A stretch of DNA of 64,000 nucleotides, from assembly GCA_008477525.1 (NCBI GenBank), contig SPDT01000005.1:186001-250000 (forward strand), in the 5' to 3' direction. Below are positions 1-11,525 of the stretch, piece after piece; within the stretch, counting starts at the first letter, position 1; every line of letters starts with the position of its first letter. Under the pieces are notes generated by a model. The model saw only the letters and a program-made list of their open reading frames with translations. It had not been told where the DNA came from and searched no databases. Source of the stretch: Hypomyces perniciosus (Eukaryota > Ascomycota > Sordariomycetes > Hypocreales > Hypocreaceae). Made by a program: the position numbers and the translations under genes.

Positions 1-214
1 ACACCAAAACATTCAACACCAGAAAGCTGATCCATATAGATATATATAAGATATAAGACTCAATTCTCCGATTTCAGCAACAATAATACATAATCTCGTT
101 GATTGGTTCATTCAAGGACAGTTCACTGCAGAGGCGATATTCAGGGTCTCAGCACGATCCTCTGCAGCCTCATTGTTTTTCAATATACAGTCACCAATAG
201 TACTTACACTCATC

Positions 215-1093
215 ATGTCTCAATCCTTTGCCACTCCTCCTCCACCTGTCGACGACGTTCTCATCTCAGTTCCCCGCCCACACGTCCTCCTCGTCACCAT
301 CAACCGCCCCAAACAACTCAACACCCTCGGTCGGGACGCGCACTTCCAACTGGACCGCCTTTGGAAGTGGTACGACGCCGAGCCATCCCTCCGATGTGCC
401 GTCGTCACGGGAAGCGGCAGCCGCGCTTTTTGCGCTGGTGCTGACTTGAAGGAGTGGAATGGCCTGAATGCCGCCGGCGAGAACGCCACAAAGCACAGCA
501 GCACTAGCAGCAGCACACAAGAGAAGAGGGGGGAGGCCAAGTTTGCTGATGGCGGCTTCGGCGGTCTGAGCAATCGTCGGGGCAAGAAACCCATCATCGC
601 AGCCGTCAATGGCGTCTGTCTCGGCGGCGGAATGGAGATGGTGCTCAACGTCGATATGATCATCGCCTCTGACGCTGCCAAGTTCGCCCTTCCAGAAGTC
701 GCTCGCGGCGTAGTCGCTGTGCAAGGCGCTCTGCCACGGCTGATCCGCAGTGTGGGCATGCAGCGCGCCTCCGAGATGGCGCTGCTGGGCAGGATGTACA
801 CAGCTCAGGAGATGCTCCAATGGGGTCTCGTGAACCGCGTTATCGCCAAGGGTGGAGATGTCGTTGACACGGCGCTGCAGTGGGCGAGTGAGGTTGCGAA
901 TAATTCACCTGACTCCGTTATTGTGAGTCGTGAGGGGCTTCTTGGCGGGTGGGAGGCAGAGAATCCGAAGGTGAGTACGGATAGGATCCAGCAGAGCATA
1001 TACACGGGGATGGACGAAGGAGAGAACATGAAGGAGGGTGTGCTGAGCTTTGTGGAGAAGAGGAAGCCTGTCTGGAAGGATAGTAAGCTGTGA
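215..1093 (+). CDS. Peroxisomal enoyl-CoA hydratase/isomerase family protein
   Basis: This intronless gene encodes 292 aa of the crotonase family, which hydrates or isomerises enoyl-CoA thioesters in fatty-acid beta-oxidation and related catabolism. The oxyanion-hole segments are visible as AFCAGADLKEW (about residues 71-81) and GVCLGGGMEM (133-142). Glutamates at about 141 and 161 (PEVARG) sit where the two catalytic acids of hydratases lie. The protein ends in Ser-Lys-Leu, a perfect PTS1 signal, so import into peroxisomes is likely. I chose the ATG at 215 because no earlier in-frame ATG exists. A Ser/Thr-rich insert at about residues 90-110 is unusual for the family and is probably a surface loop. 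Substrate specificity cannot be read from the sequence, so an AUH-like or short-chain hydratase role remains open. Confidence 0.93.
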   Translation: MSQSFATPPPPVDDVLISVPRPHVLLVTINRPKQLNTLGRDAHFQLDRLWKWYDAEPSLRCAVVTGSGSRAFCAGADLKEWNGLNAAGENATKHSSTSSSTQEKRGEAKFADGGFGGLSNRRGKKPIIAAVNGVCLGGGMEMVLNVDMIIASDAAKFALPEVARGVVAVQGALPRLIRSVGMQRASEMALLGRMYTAQEMLQWGLVNRVIAKGGDVVDTALQWASEVANNSPDSVIVSREGLLGGWEAENPKVSTDRIQQSIYTGMDEGENMKEGVLSFVEKRKPVWKDSKL

Positions 1094-2616
1094 GGTGTTG
1101 CATCTTTCACTCGAAAGAAGACACGATAGAGATCAAGAACGATCGAGTGCCGGAGATCTAATCAAAGTCTGAATCATCCTCTCACCAATAATTGTAACGA
1201 ACTGCCCTGCTTGTCTGCTTCCCTGCTTGGCGTCGTGATACGATTATTCCCAAGTGGGTATCTTGCACGAGATGTGCCAAGCAAGTCCAACTAGGTGATC
1301 AATCGGTTTATGAGCAGCATGAACATAATACTACATACATACCTTGCTCATGCCCGTACCCCGTACTGCCGTAAATGTCCATACCCCCTATTCAGTAGAT
1401 CGTGATCCGCACACCGCATCGAACGCCGCTATCTCGCATGGTACGGAGTATTCCTTGTGAAATACGCACGAGTAAGCCATCACTGGTGTCAATCTCGTCA
1501 GCCAATGAAAAAATGAGACCTACCCAGTCCTAGGCACGGCCCGTTGCGGAGCTCCGTCATTGGCTGTGGCCTCAGAATGTCCTCCAAATTATGGCCGAAA
1601 GGACATTACGGCCCAAACCATGTCCCAACACCTAAACAGGTAGAGAACCCGAATTATGGAGAGAGTGATATAATATGCATATGCACTATACGTAGTAGCA
1701 GCAGCAATGGGTGATAGCTCAGGTTGTATGTCAAACGAAAACGGTGTGATTGGATAGAGAAATGCAAAGTTATCTGTCCTCTGCCTGCAAGTCAGATCAC
1801 ACAGTCGGTGGCGCGGAGAACGGGAGGAGAGGCCGAGCACTAGAAAGCAGAAAAAAGCAATATGTTGGTCTCATGCGGCTGGACTGGGTTTGACAACTCA
1901 TCGGCCAGCATGGTCTCGCGCAACCCTTTGACGTAGAGGATGGTGTGCGCCAAGTCCGACATCATTGGCCGTCAACCATCGTGGCCCATCTATCGTCAAG
2001 CCTCATCAACACCGACTGGCCGCTTGTCTGAGACATGCTGCTGCCCTTCTCCTGCCTTCGTTCCCCGTGCGATGTGCACACATCTCGCGTAGCATCAAGA
2101 ATGCAAGCAGCTACTCGTATGTCGCAAGTAGGTATGGTACATCTGCGAACCTAGGTTGGTTAGTTGTGTACATCTTGAAAGTCATCACACGTTGTTTGGC
2201 TAGAAGTCTGCCAATAGTCGGCACGAACAAGACTGTCCCGTCCTCTCCATTGGTCCATGGACCCCGGCACTCAAGGATGCTGTCCAAACTGGGAAACGAT
2301 CGTCGCCATTCAGCCGGCAGCTTCTCAGCCTCTTCCCAAGACTTGGGTTAGCTCGCCCAGGCAGCTTTCCTCGCTTGTACTGGACCCATACTCCGTACAC
2401 CATATTTCAACGCCGCTGAGGAGACCGACCGTCTGTCGACCCATTCAGAGCTTGGGACAGTACGCACACCTACCAGATGTCTCATATAAGATATGGCGGG
2501 ATCACCCCGTCCCCGACCTTATTCTTGATCAATGGGCACCTTGGGGCACGCACAGGAATTCGTGCTCGTAGATTCTGCACCTTCCATATCGCCCAGATTG
2601 TTCTCATCCTCGGTCC
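1094..2616. other. Intergenic region, no supported gene
   Basis: I see no coding sequence with family features here. Two exact copies of the dispersed nonamer lie at 1442-1450 and 2389-2397. Short open frames on both strands have no ATG in good context, no intron signals and no recognisable motifs. The right part presumably holds the promoter and leader of the DUF2235 gene. Confidence 0.6.
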
Positions 2617-4751
2617 ATGGCTCACAATCAACACATAATGTCTGCCGGCAACATGCTCGACCCAAGCTCCGCGGAGCATCCAAGGCCAAGCTTAGAGTAT
2701 CACAGGGTAGCTTTCATGGACCGTTCGCCAAGTCCTGCTCAACGGAACAGGGAATCAAGAAAGCTGATTCTATGCTTCGACGGTACCGGAAACAAATTCC
2801 ATGGCGATGATAGTGACAGCAACATTCTCAAAATATTTCGAATGCTTGACCGTACTGCCGACGATCAATATCACTACTATCAACGTAAGTGGAAATACTC
2901 GTCAGAACTCACTCGCACGATTGTGTAAGTCGACTGACTGTGATCACCAAAGCGGGAATTGGCACCTATGTCATCTCTAACTCGCTGTCGCATACTACCC
3001 TGCGAGCCCGCATCAGGTCGTGGTATCAGAAGGCCAAGGACTCTGCTGTCGGGTCCTCATTTGACGAGCATGTCGTTGGCGGTTACCGTTTCCTAATGCG
3101 TTTCTACAATACCGGTGACGAAATCTACATGTTCGGCTTCAGCCGTGGCGCGTACATCGCCCGCTTTCTAGCTGAGATGCTCGACTACGTTGGCTTGTTG
3201 TCTCACGGAAATGAAGAGCTGGTCAAGTTTGCCTGGAAGGCCTTTTCCCAATGGCAATGTCGTCATGGATCCGGTAGCAACGAGAAGCTTGCCGAGGCCG
3301 AAGAGAACAAGAAGCACGAAATGTATCGTTTCATGAAAGGGTTCCGCGAGACCTTTTCACGGCCAGTGGGTAGGATCCGCTTTCTCGGTCTGTTTGACAC
3401 GGTCAACTCCGTGCCTCGCTTTGAAACTGCTTGGATGCAACGCAGCAAGTTTCCATACACGGCTCGCACCAGTGCCAAGGTTATCCGCCATGCAGTCAGC
3501 ATAGACGAACGACGGGCCAAGTTCCGCCAGGATTTGATGTACCAGCACAGGACCAAGGCCAAGCACAATAAGCACCGCCAGCTGCATGAACACTGGGACA
3601 ACATGTTCAACCACGTTCGCTATAGTGAAACGAATGACGATGAAACGGGAAATGCGAATGAGAATGAGGGGGCGAATGGAAATGAAAATGCTGTCGATGG
3701 AGAGAAAGGTGAGCTGGACAACCGGGGTAGGCGACCTAGCCAGTTGACTCTGGAGGAGAATGGCGCTGCAAGCCCTGACAGCACACAAACCAAGTATGCA
3801 CCATACCGACCAAGATCACGGTCCTGTCGGCAAGAGCGCCGTCGCTCAGTGTTTCAATGCAACATATCAGAACAGTATTCCGAAGCAGGAGCAGAAGACG
3901 ATGATGACGACGACGACGACGGACAAGACATCGACGAAGTGTGGTTCTCTGGTGGCCACGGTGATGTCGGCGGTGGATGGCAGACTGAGGGTGGCGGCAA
4001 GAGGAAGAACGCAAGTCATGTTCCTTTGGTATGGATGGTTCGCGAGGCAATACGCGCCGGTCTGCCATTTGACTTGGAAAAGGTTCAGGAGTTGGACTGC
4101 CTCGACCTCTGTGGTGACTATGGCGGTGCCAAGTCTCAAGGCAGCTGGAAGAAACAAGCCAAAGGACCGGATATTTTAATCAACAAAGGGGAAGAAGGGG
4201 ACCCCATCGGACCTCCAAGCCCCGATCTCGATGCTGATGAAGAGGGAAGTCCTGCATCACTCTTTGAGAAGTTGATCCACGACGCACATCTGGCCCGGAT
4301 CCACGACTCGCTCGTGTACGGTGGTGGCCTTGGTACGGTAGCCGTGACGGCATGGAACGTGATGGAATGGATGCCTTTCCGTCGCATGGATCTTCAACCA
4401 GACGGCAGCTGGAAGCCCATTAACTGGCCGCTGCCTCGTGGAGAAGTCAGAGACATTCCTGACGATGTTCGTGTCCACGGCAGCGTCATTCGCCGCATGA
4501 GACAGGATGCCGCGTATCGTCCAGGCAACTTGATCATTGGTGGTGGTGGTCGAGGAGTTCGTTTTGCTCCTCCAGAATATGGCATTGGAGAGTGGGAGTG
4601 TGTTGACAACCCAGGAGACCCCATTGGCGAGGTTTGGGTGAGAAAGGGGAAGCCAGTGATATTGGAGACGGATGGAAAGAAGAAGAAGAAGAAGAAGAAG
4701 ACGAGCAAGGAGAATAGCGAGGAGGAGGCCAATGGACAGAATGGAAGCTGA
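2617..4751 (+). CDS. DUF2235 alpha/beta-hydrolase domain protein
   Basis: Two exons (2617-2884 and 2953-4751) are joined over a 68-bp GTAAGT...AAAG intron and encode about 688 aa. Splicing restores the family hallmark YYQPGIGTY. Other DUF2235 motifs are DGTGN (55-59), the nucleophile elbow GFSRG (Ser 153), LFDTVNSV (Asp 238) and WFSGGHGDVGGGW (His 425), which together give a serine-hydrolase Ser-Asp-His triad. Bacterial relatives include Tle1-type lipases; the fungal substrate is unknown. Between the Asp and His motifs lies a long hydrophilic insert rich in Asn/Glu/Gly that ends in a run of aspartates (about 318-410), and the C-terminus has a polylysine stretch. Both are probably disordered. 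No signal peptide is seen, so the protein is probably cytosolic. An alternative start is the in-frame ATG at 2638. Confidence 0.88.
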
Positions 4752-5205
4752 TCCGTGGATGGTCACTCGACGCTCATTCATGGTGGAAGTCTAGGGTTCA
4801 TCAGTGTGTTCATCGTTCCAGTCTGTTTTTTTTTTTTAGTTCATTTCAGTAGAATAATATACTATACCCATTTTGAGGGGGATTTTCGTTTCGATTCCGT
4901 GGACATTCTGATATGTGTTAGAGAGATGTGGTGTTGTTTTCACAGAGTAGTTGTTCCCAGTTTCCCATTGCTGTCTTGTTAGGTGTCACGTGGGCCTCCT
5001 GAAATGCTTCCACCACGTAACCGTAACCTAGACCTGTACGAAGTAGCTATGACGAAACACCATCTATCTGGCTTCACTTGAACAATTCGTCCCAGAAATC
5101 AATTCCGTGGCCTGAAAAAAACATGGATTCATTAACGAATTAACAAAATCCACCGCCTTTCATTTAAACACCCCAAGGAGCGACTGTGCAGTTTGAGCCC
5201 AAAAA
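4752..5205. other. Intergenic region, no supported gene
   Basis: This is the spacer between two co-directional genes. It contains T-rich sequence just after the DUF2235 stop, as expected for a 3' UTR, and an A/T-rich stretch before 5206. No ORF with recognisable features was found. Confidence 0.6.
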
Positions 5206-6480
5206 ATGCCAGTTCCTACCTTCTTCTACCTCATCGAGAATGGCCCTCCCCAACTCCTCCGCGACAACGTCTGGTCCATCCTCTACTCCCTCGTAGCCCT
5301 CACGCTCCTCTTTCTCCTAAAGCGCTATACATCCGGTCGCAGCAACACCTCCGAGCGAGCACTCCATGGCAAAGTGGTCATAATAACCGGCGGGACATCC
5401 GGGATAGGAGCCCAGGTCACTCAGGAGCTCGCCTCTCGTGGTGCCCAGCTTGTCCTCCTCACACAGGCCCCCGGGTCCGACCCTTTTCTCGTCGAATACA
5501 TACAAGATCTCCGGGACCAGACGAACAATCAACTCATCTATGCCGAGCAGGTGGATTTGTCCAGCCTACATAGCATCCGAAAGTTTGCGACAAAATGGAT
5601 TGACAATTCGCCTCCTCGGAGGCTTGACATGATTGTGCTGTGTGCCTCCACGCTGACACCGCCAGGAGGAAAAAGAAAAGTCACAGAGGAAGGTGTCGAG
5701 GAGATGTGGGTGGTCAATTACCTAGCAAACTTCCATCTGCTGGGTATTCTCAGTCCGGCCATCAAGGCGCAGCCAGTCGACCGAGACGTCCGAATAATCA
5801 TGACGACATGCTCCTCGTACATCGGATCGCCACCCTTGAAGGAGGGCCTTGGAAATACGGAAGACAAGTGGTCACCTGGATCTGCCTATGCGCGAAGCAA
5901 GCTTGCGCTCAACGTCTTTGGTCAAGCTTTCCAGAAGCACCTGGACTCCTACAAGCGTCCCGACGAGCTCCCCATGAATGCCCGAGTCATCTTCGTGGAC
6001 CCCGGCTTGAGTCGCACTCCTGGAACCAGGAGATGGCTGACACGTGGTTCCCTTTGGGGCCTCGCTTTGTACGTCGGCTTCTACGCTGTTCCATGGTTCC
6101 TTCTCAAGTCACCCTACAAGGCCGCACAATCCATACTCTGCGCCGCCATGGAAGGTAGCTTGGGACGCGGTAAGGGTGGCAGACTCATTAAAGAGTGCAT
6201 GGAGGTGGACTTTGCCCGGACCGAGGTCAGGGACGACGAGATCGCCAAGAAGCTCTGGGAAGACAGCGATGCACTCATCGAGAAGACTGAGAAGGGGGCA
6301 GCCAAGAAGAGGGCAGCCAAGAAAGCGCAAGAGGAGAAACTATCGGATGAAAAGAAGCAAAAGGAACAGATTGAGGAGGTAGAAAGTCTCATGTCTGCCA
6401 TCAAAAAAGGCAAAGAGAAGGAAAAGGAGAAGCAGCGGAAGAAGGGCGACGACAAGGGGAATAAAAAGGGTAAAAAATAG
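5206..6480 (+). CDS. Membrane-anchored short-chain dehydrogenase/reductase
   Basis: This intronless gene encodes 424 aa. A single hydrophobic segment at about residues 22-39 anchors the N-terminus. It is followed by a classical SDR fold with the dinucleotide-binding motif TGGTSGIG (61-68), a structural VNYLANF segment in place of NNAG, and the catalytic YARSK (Tyr 228, Lys 232) preceded by a serine-containing stretch. The last 80 residues are a highly charged Lys/Glu tail with coiled-coil character and no homology that I recognise. The arrangement resembles the fungal retinol-dehydrogenase-like or Env9-type proteins of ER and lipid droplets, but that assignment is inference. Cofactor and substrate are unknown. 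Confidence 0.85.
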   Translation: MPVPTFFYLIENGPPQLLRDNVWSILYSLVALTLLFLLKRYTSGRSNTSERALHGKVVIITGGTSGIGAQVTQELASRGAQLVLLTQAPGSDPFLVEYIQDLRDQTNNQLIYAEQVDLSSLHSIRKFATKWIDNSPPRRLDMIVLCASTLTPPGGKRKVTEEGVEEMWVVNYLANFHLLGILSPAIKAQPVDRDVRIIMTTCSSYIGSPPLKEGLGNTEDKWSPGSAYARSKLALNVFGQAFQKHLDSYKRPDELPMNARVIFVDPGLSRTPGTRRWLTRGSLWGLALYVGFYAVPWFLLKSPYKAAQSILCAAMEGSLGRGKGGRLIKECMEVDFARTEVRDDEIAKKLWEDSDALIEKTEKGAAKKRAAKKAQEEKLSDEKKQKEQIEEVESLMSAIKKGKEKEKEKQRKKGDDKGNKKGKK

Positions 6481-6793
6481 ACAATTTAGCGATGATGACT
6501 TTAAAACTGAACAGAGTAGACATGAAATTCTCAGCATTTTTAAACAATGCAATATTGAGTTTGATACTTCTTGACAGCTTCTCTCATTCTTCCATCTCCA
6601 AAGCTCTCTCTCTGCACTTCTAAGAACCTCGGCTTACTAAGACGCGCCAATGATTCAATAGAGACGACCTCGGTGATGATACGTGTGAAGCAGACACACG
6701 CTTCCACATCCATCCACTCACTAATTAAAGAATTGCCAATATTATTTCTCTCATTCAACAAAGAATTCATATTCATATCTCAAATAATTCGAC
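6481..6793. other. Short intergenic region
   Basis: This A/T-rich spacer downstream of the SDR gene and upstream of the small gene at 6794 shows no coding features. Confidence 0.5.
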
Positions 6794-7030
6794 ATGCCCT
6801 CTCCTCCCACTCTGCCCCCCGCCGCAGCGGCTCAACTCCAAGCCACCTGGGACAAACACACCCTTCATAACGCATCAACGAGACATCCAGTATTCTTCAC
6901 CGAGAGGCTGCGCAGGTCACCAGTGGTTACAGCCCCTGGAATGATGATACATAGTCCAGTGGCGCATGGGTATGTGTATCAGGAGACGCAGAGAGCGGTA
7001 GATGGGGGTAGCAGCGCTCCGAAATTGTGA
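6794..7030 (+). CDS. Small protein of unknown function (78 aa)
   Basis: This 78-codon open frame starts in good context (GACATGCC) and follows the SDR gene on the same strand. The N-terminus is proline/alanine-rich. The central part (FFTERLRRSPVVTAPG, about 33-48) is compact and mixed in composition, as expected of a real protein. There is no signal peptide or membrane segment. Codon use is GC-rich at third positions in the first half, like neighbouring genes. I do not recognise a family. It could be a conserved small fungal protein or a chance frame. Confidence 0.5.
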   Translation: MPSPPTLPPAAAAQLQATWDKHTLHNASTRHPVFFTERLRRSPVVTAPGMMIHSPVAHGYVYQETQRAVDGGSSAPKL

Positions 7031-7602
7031 ATCGAACAAGGGGCTATGTCAAGGTGAGCTGCTCCATACAGATTGAGCAATGATATACATACATAATATC
7101 AGGATTTCTTTTTCTAATCGTGACCACAGCATCACTTATTACTTGATAGAGAGCAGGCGTGTTGTTTAGGCAATGGTATGAAAGACGACAATTTTTTTTT
7201 TCGTTTATTACCCTTACATTCACTACATTTTGCTGTGAGAAGGACGTCATCATTAAAGTGATGGATCTATCTAGGGTAGAAGGATGGAGTTGAATCCGGA
7301 CCAAAGTATTGTAAGGTTCACATAGCCTCGCATTGTATTGTAATAACCATACGACTCAGGTATGTGTTCGGCAGCTATTATTTCTGCCGTTTACAAATGA
7401 AAAAAAAGAGGACTTCCTCCTGATACAGTGTGATTGTGTGTGCCTTTTCAACAACCAGTTTCCTCCCAAACTCCGTATTTAATCCCAGTATGAAATACAG
7501 TTGTAGCAATGAGGCTTGCTCCACCATTAATGATAACCAATCCGCATGAAAGACACCTATTGTAATACGTCAGTGTCCTAGACTTCCCGGCATCTTCCCC
7601 GT
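7031..7602. other. Intergenic region between convergent genes
   Basis: This A/T-rich region lies between the small plus-strand gene and the end of the SNARE gene on the minus strand. It includes a T9 run near 7190. I see only likely 3' UTR sequence. Confidence 0.55.
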
Positions 7603-8397
7603 TTAGCCCTTAACCGCAATGATGAGGATCAAGACGATGAGAAATACAACCAAGCCCAAGAGACCCATGAGCTTGACATTCTTCCACCACATCTGGCGCT
7701 TCAGACCCCGACTTCGGACCCTGAACTCCCGAGTGCTGCTCCCCAACCTGTCGGTCTTATCCACCAAAAGATCGATCCTCTCTCCCCTCTCAAGCAAGCT
7801 CTCAATGTTTCTCGTCATAATGCCTCTAACATCATCAATCTCTCTCTTGGCATTACCAATCGCATCATTCATGCCACCATTCGTCGTGCCAAACTCAACC
7901 ATCAAGTTCTTCAGCTCCGCATTAAAAGAGCCGGCGCCGTAGTTGGGCATGTCGGCAAAGTCGCTGCTCTCTGGGAACTGCTCAAAGAAGCGCTTGCGAA
8001 TCTCAACCAGGTAACCAAACGGGACGCGACGACCAAGGGATGCGTCCGCGATGACGAGGAATGTCAGGCCCCCAGCGGATGGGTGGTCGGGGTGGTCGGA
8101 CGGTGCCTCGGCGACATAGTGGATTTGGTGCTGGCCGTGTGTATACGTCAACTTCTGGGGCGATGTGTGCTCGACCTTGGGCAGGATAAGAGAGGCGAGA
8201 GAGGAGGTCTGAGACGATGCGGAGGTGGTGCATTCGGAGAGGATGGTGGTTTTGTGGGCGATGCAGGAGCTGTGTGACGACGCGATCCTTGGTTAGCAAC
8301 ATGATCCAAGTCGCCCCAACAATGACGCTGACGCTTAACAGGAGTGTAGTAAGAGGACATACTAGAGGAGAGGGGTTGCAGCCGATGAAGATGCCAT
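7603..8397 (-). CDS. Longin-type R-SNARE (Nyv1/VAMP7-like)
   Basis: Exons at 8397-8363 and 8269-7603 are separated by a 93-bp intron with a GTATGT donor and a GCTAAC branch site about 20 nt before CACAG. They encode 233 aa. The first exon is only 35 nt, and splicing gives the longin-domain opening LLYSCIAHKTTIL. Residues about 8-130 form the longin domain, about 145-205 the R-SNARE coiled coil with the zero-layer arginine at about 173 (LLERGERI), and 212-232 a single C-terminal membrane anchor. Such proteins drive fusion at late endosomes or the vacuole. The gene diverges from suv3. The name Nyv1 is by family resemblance only; a Ykt6 identity is excluded by the membrane anchor. Confidence 0.88.
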
Positions 8398-8791
8398 GAT
8401 AGCGACAGAGAATTTGTCGCCTTAATTGATTGCGCCGAAATGAGTGACGTGATTGTTGTGCGATAAAGGCAGCAGGACACGGTTGGAGGTCGTAGGCAGA
8501 AGTAAATAATGATGATGCTTGAAGGTTGAAAGCTGGAGTGGATTTCTAGAACTATGACGACAGGCATCCACATGCGTGCCTGATTTGGTGGGCTTTTGTG
8601 CATTGTCTCACGGCAAAACTGTTAATCCGGGCCCTAAATTTTGCTCTGATCTATCTTATCGACGAAGTCGCAAAATCTCATCACCATGTAAATCAACGCC
8701 AACACCAATCAGTTCTTCATTGGAATTCACTGATTTTTCCTTGTTCAACCCTGAAAAAAGTTATGAAAATCTCATCTCCAAGACGATTGTC
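8398..8791. promoter_or_regulatory. Divergent promoter region between SNARE gene and suv3
   Basis: The 394-bp spacer separates two start codons facing away from each other, so it must carry both promoters and leaders. I see no clear TATA box. Housekeeping genes of this kind often lack one. Confidence 0.5.
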
Positions 8792-11164
8792 ATGAGACTT
8801 TTGGCCCGGAATGGCGCTTTCAGGGGCCAGTTGAACCTAAGTAGCTTCCGATATCTATCATCAACGTCTCAGTCATGGCGCCTCGCGGCGTCTGCGAAAA
8901 AAACTCCAACAAAGAATCACAAACCTAAGCTGGCGGCCAAAAAAGAAGTTTCAAATGATGAATCGAAAACGGGTGTCAAGCTGGCCGCTCATTCTCGAGC
9001 AGACTCTGTAAGCTGGCTATTTTTTGGTATTTTTTTCTGCTTGACATGGGTCTGACATTTCATAAACACACAGGTCAGTCAGGGCCATGACCCCAAGACC
9101 AGATTACGGCTTGGCGGTGGTAAGAAGCATACTGGCCGTCATGCAGTCTTTCGTTCTACAGTCCTGCACCGCTTTCAGGTTGCCCTGACGCAGTTGGGGT
9201 CGGCACAGTTTGGTGTCACTCTCGGTGAGGATGAGCTGAATCGGCAAGCCGCGCTCTTCATGGATGCCATAGACGATGCGTTTTCACTAGCAGAAAAGGG
9301 CCTCACGAAACGTGAAAAGAACCCCTTGTTCTGGAACTTGCGAGACGCCTTCATTACGAGAGATATCAAGGGCCTCACGAAAGAAGTTCAGTACTCGTTT
9401 CAGTCCTTCATCGTCCGACAGCGCTTTTCTAAGGAGGTGGAAGAGAGTCAGCAGCGCCTACTGGACTTCAGATTCCCACATGAGTGGTTCCCTGCCACGA
9501 GAATGATGCAGCGGACAATTCACCTTCATGTCGGACCGACAAACTCGGGCAAGACATACAACGCCCTGAAAGCCCTGGAGAACTCGAGATGCGGTGTCTA
9601 TGCAGGGCCTCTTCGACTCTTAGCCACCGAAGTCTACCAGCGTTTCAAGGCGAAGGGTATCCCATGCGCACTCATCACCGGCGAAGAAGTGCGTGTTCCA
9701 GAGGACGCGGATCAATACTTTTCGAGCTGTACGGTGGAGATGATGCCGCTCAATACACGGTTCGATGTTGCTGTCATTGACGAAATCCAAATGATTGCCG
9801 ACTCTGACCGCGGAAATGCATGGACAGCTGCCGTGCTGGGTGTGCAGGCAAAGGAGGTCCATCTTTGCGGAGAGGAGCGAGCTGTCAGTTTGATTCAGGC
9901 CCTGTGTGCCAGCGTTGGCGACAAATGTGTCGTTCATCGTTATGAGCGCCTTAGCCCCCTTCAGACCATGACTCGTTCCATCAATGGCGACTTCAGCAAC
10001 CTGCAAAAAGGAGACGCCATCGTTGCTTTTAGCCGCATGAACCTCCATATGCTGAAGCGCAGTGTAGAGGAGCGCACGGGAAGGCGATGTGCAATCATCT
10101 ATGGTTCCCTACCGCCCGAGGTTCGTGTCCAACAGGCCGCTCTGTTCAATGACCCCAACAACGACTATGACTTCATCGTTGCCAGTGATGCTATTGGCAT
10201 GGGATTGAATCTAGAAATTCGCCGCGTTGTTTTGGAGTCGGTATTCAAATACGACGGCAGCCAAAATCGAATGCTCACATATCCCGAAATCAAACAGATT
10301 GGCGGGCGAGCGGGTCGATACAGGTCAGCCCAAAACCCCGGAGGCGAATCGGAAGAGGACAAGATCGGCCTTGTCACCACAATGGATCAGGCTGATCTGC
10401 GAAATGTACAGCGGGCATTCCAGAAGAAAGTGCCGGATATTGAAGCAGCCTGTATCCACCCTCCAGCAGGTATCGTCGAGCGGTTTGCCTCATACTTCCC
10501 GCCGGATACGCCATTATCCTTTATTATGATGAGGATAAAAAACGCAGCAACTGTGAGCCCGCTTTATCGTCTTAATCTCGGAGCCGACGCTCAAGGAATA
10601 GCCGATATCATCCAAGACCTCCCCCTTACGATTCACGATCGACTCACATTCTGTTACCTGCCCGTTGCGCTGCGCGCAGACAGAGCCATCGATGTCCTCC
10701 GAGCTCTCGCTCGTGTGGTTGCCACAAACTCGTCGGGCGATCTTCTGGATATCACGGAGATCCCGCTTGAGTTCCTTGACACCGAACTGGATAATTTCCC
10801 GGGTCAAGCGCAGGAATACCTCTCTAAACTGGAATCTCTCCATGTCGCGATCAACCAGTATGTGTGGCTCTCCTACCGATACTCGGGCATGTTCCGAAGC
10901 CAAGCCCTAGCGTTCCACGTGCGATCGCTGGTCGAGGAGAAACTGATTCAAACGCTGGATCGACTCAACTTTAGCGATGAGCAACTGGAGCGGAAGCGGA
11001 AGAGCAAGCGACTCCAGGCGAAGTCGCGCGAAATCAGCAGGGAGGCGATAGGAGAAGGGAGCGCGGAAGATGCACTGATTGATGATGATGAAGTGACGAA
11101 GGAAACCAATGAAAGGATAGCCGAGGTCAGAGACGCAGTTACTGGGTCTACTCCTACTCCGTAG
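8792..11164 (+). CDS. suv3: Mitochondrial ATP-dependent RNA helicase Suv3
   Basis: Exons 8792-9007 and 9074-11164 flank a 66-bp phase-0 intron (GTAAGC...CACAG) and encode 768 aa. The first 40 residues are Arg/Ser-rich without acids, a typical mitochondrial presequence. Helicase motifs include GPTNSGKT (226-233, Walker A), DEIQ (308-311, motif II, characteristic of the Suv3 family) and QIGGRAGR (480-487, motif VI), followed by the Suv3 C-terminal domain. Suv3 unwinds RNA and, in yeast, works with the exonuclease Dss1 in the mitochondrial degradosome that turns over introns and aberrant transcripts. The C-terminal tail after about residue 715 is Lys/Arg/Glu-rich and probably disordered. The start is the first in-frame ATG. 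Confidence 0.94.
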
Positions 11165-11506
11165 GGAGCTGGGTGAATTGTAGTCAATTCACTGCACTGT
11201 ACGGTGCGGGCTGTTATTGTCATGTATCAAAAGGGCTTCCAGGTTTGTATGAATAGGAGATATATGGACGGTTTTGGTTGGCATTGCATTGCATGGAGTT
11301 GCCGGAGGATAGGGATGATAAGGTAAGGTATGATATGATTAAGGTATGGCTGAGTGGATACAGACATAATGATGATCGCTATTCTGCACGCACATGGAAG
11401 CATACATACCTGGAGGTAGTACGGAGTACTGGTATTTGATGTTGACACCCATGTAATAAACAATAGCAAGAGCAAGAGAAGACCAATGGCATCAGGACTC
11501 GGGAAT

Positions 11507-11525
11507 TACTCCGTACTCCGTACTC
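11507..11525. repeat. Tandem 7-bp array of the nonamer motif
   Basis: Units of TACTCCG follow each other without a gap, two full and a third partial copy ending in TACTCCGGG. The 7-bp period equals the size of the insertion seen in the carboxypeptidase pseudogene. Confidence 0.8.

Noticed and set aside
1965..2351. Open frame of about 128 codons upstream of the DUF2235 gene
   Set aside because: No domain, low-complexity and unusual composition, and it lies in the likely promoter of the next gene.
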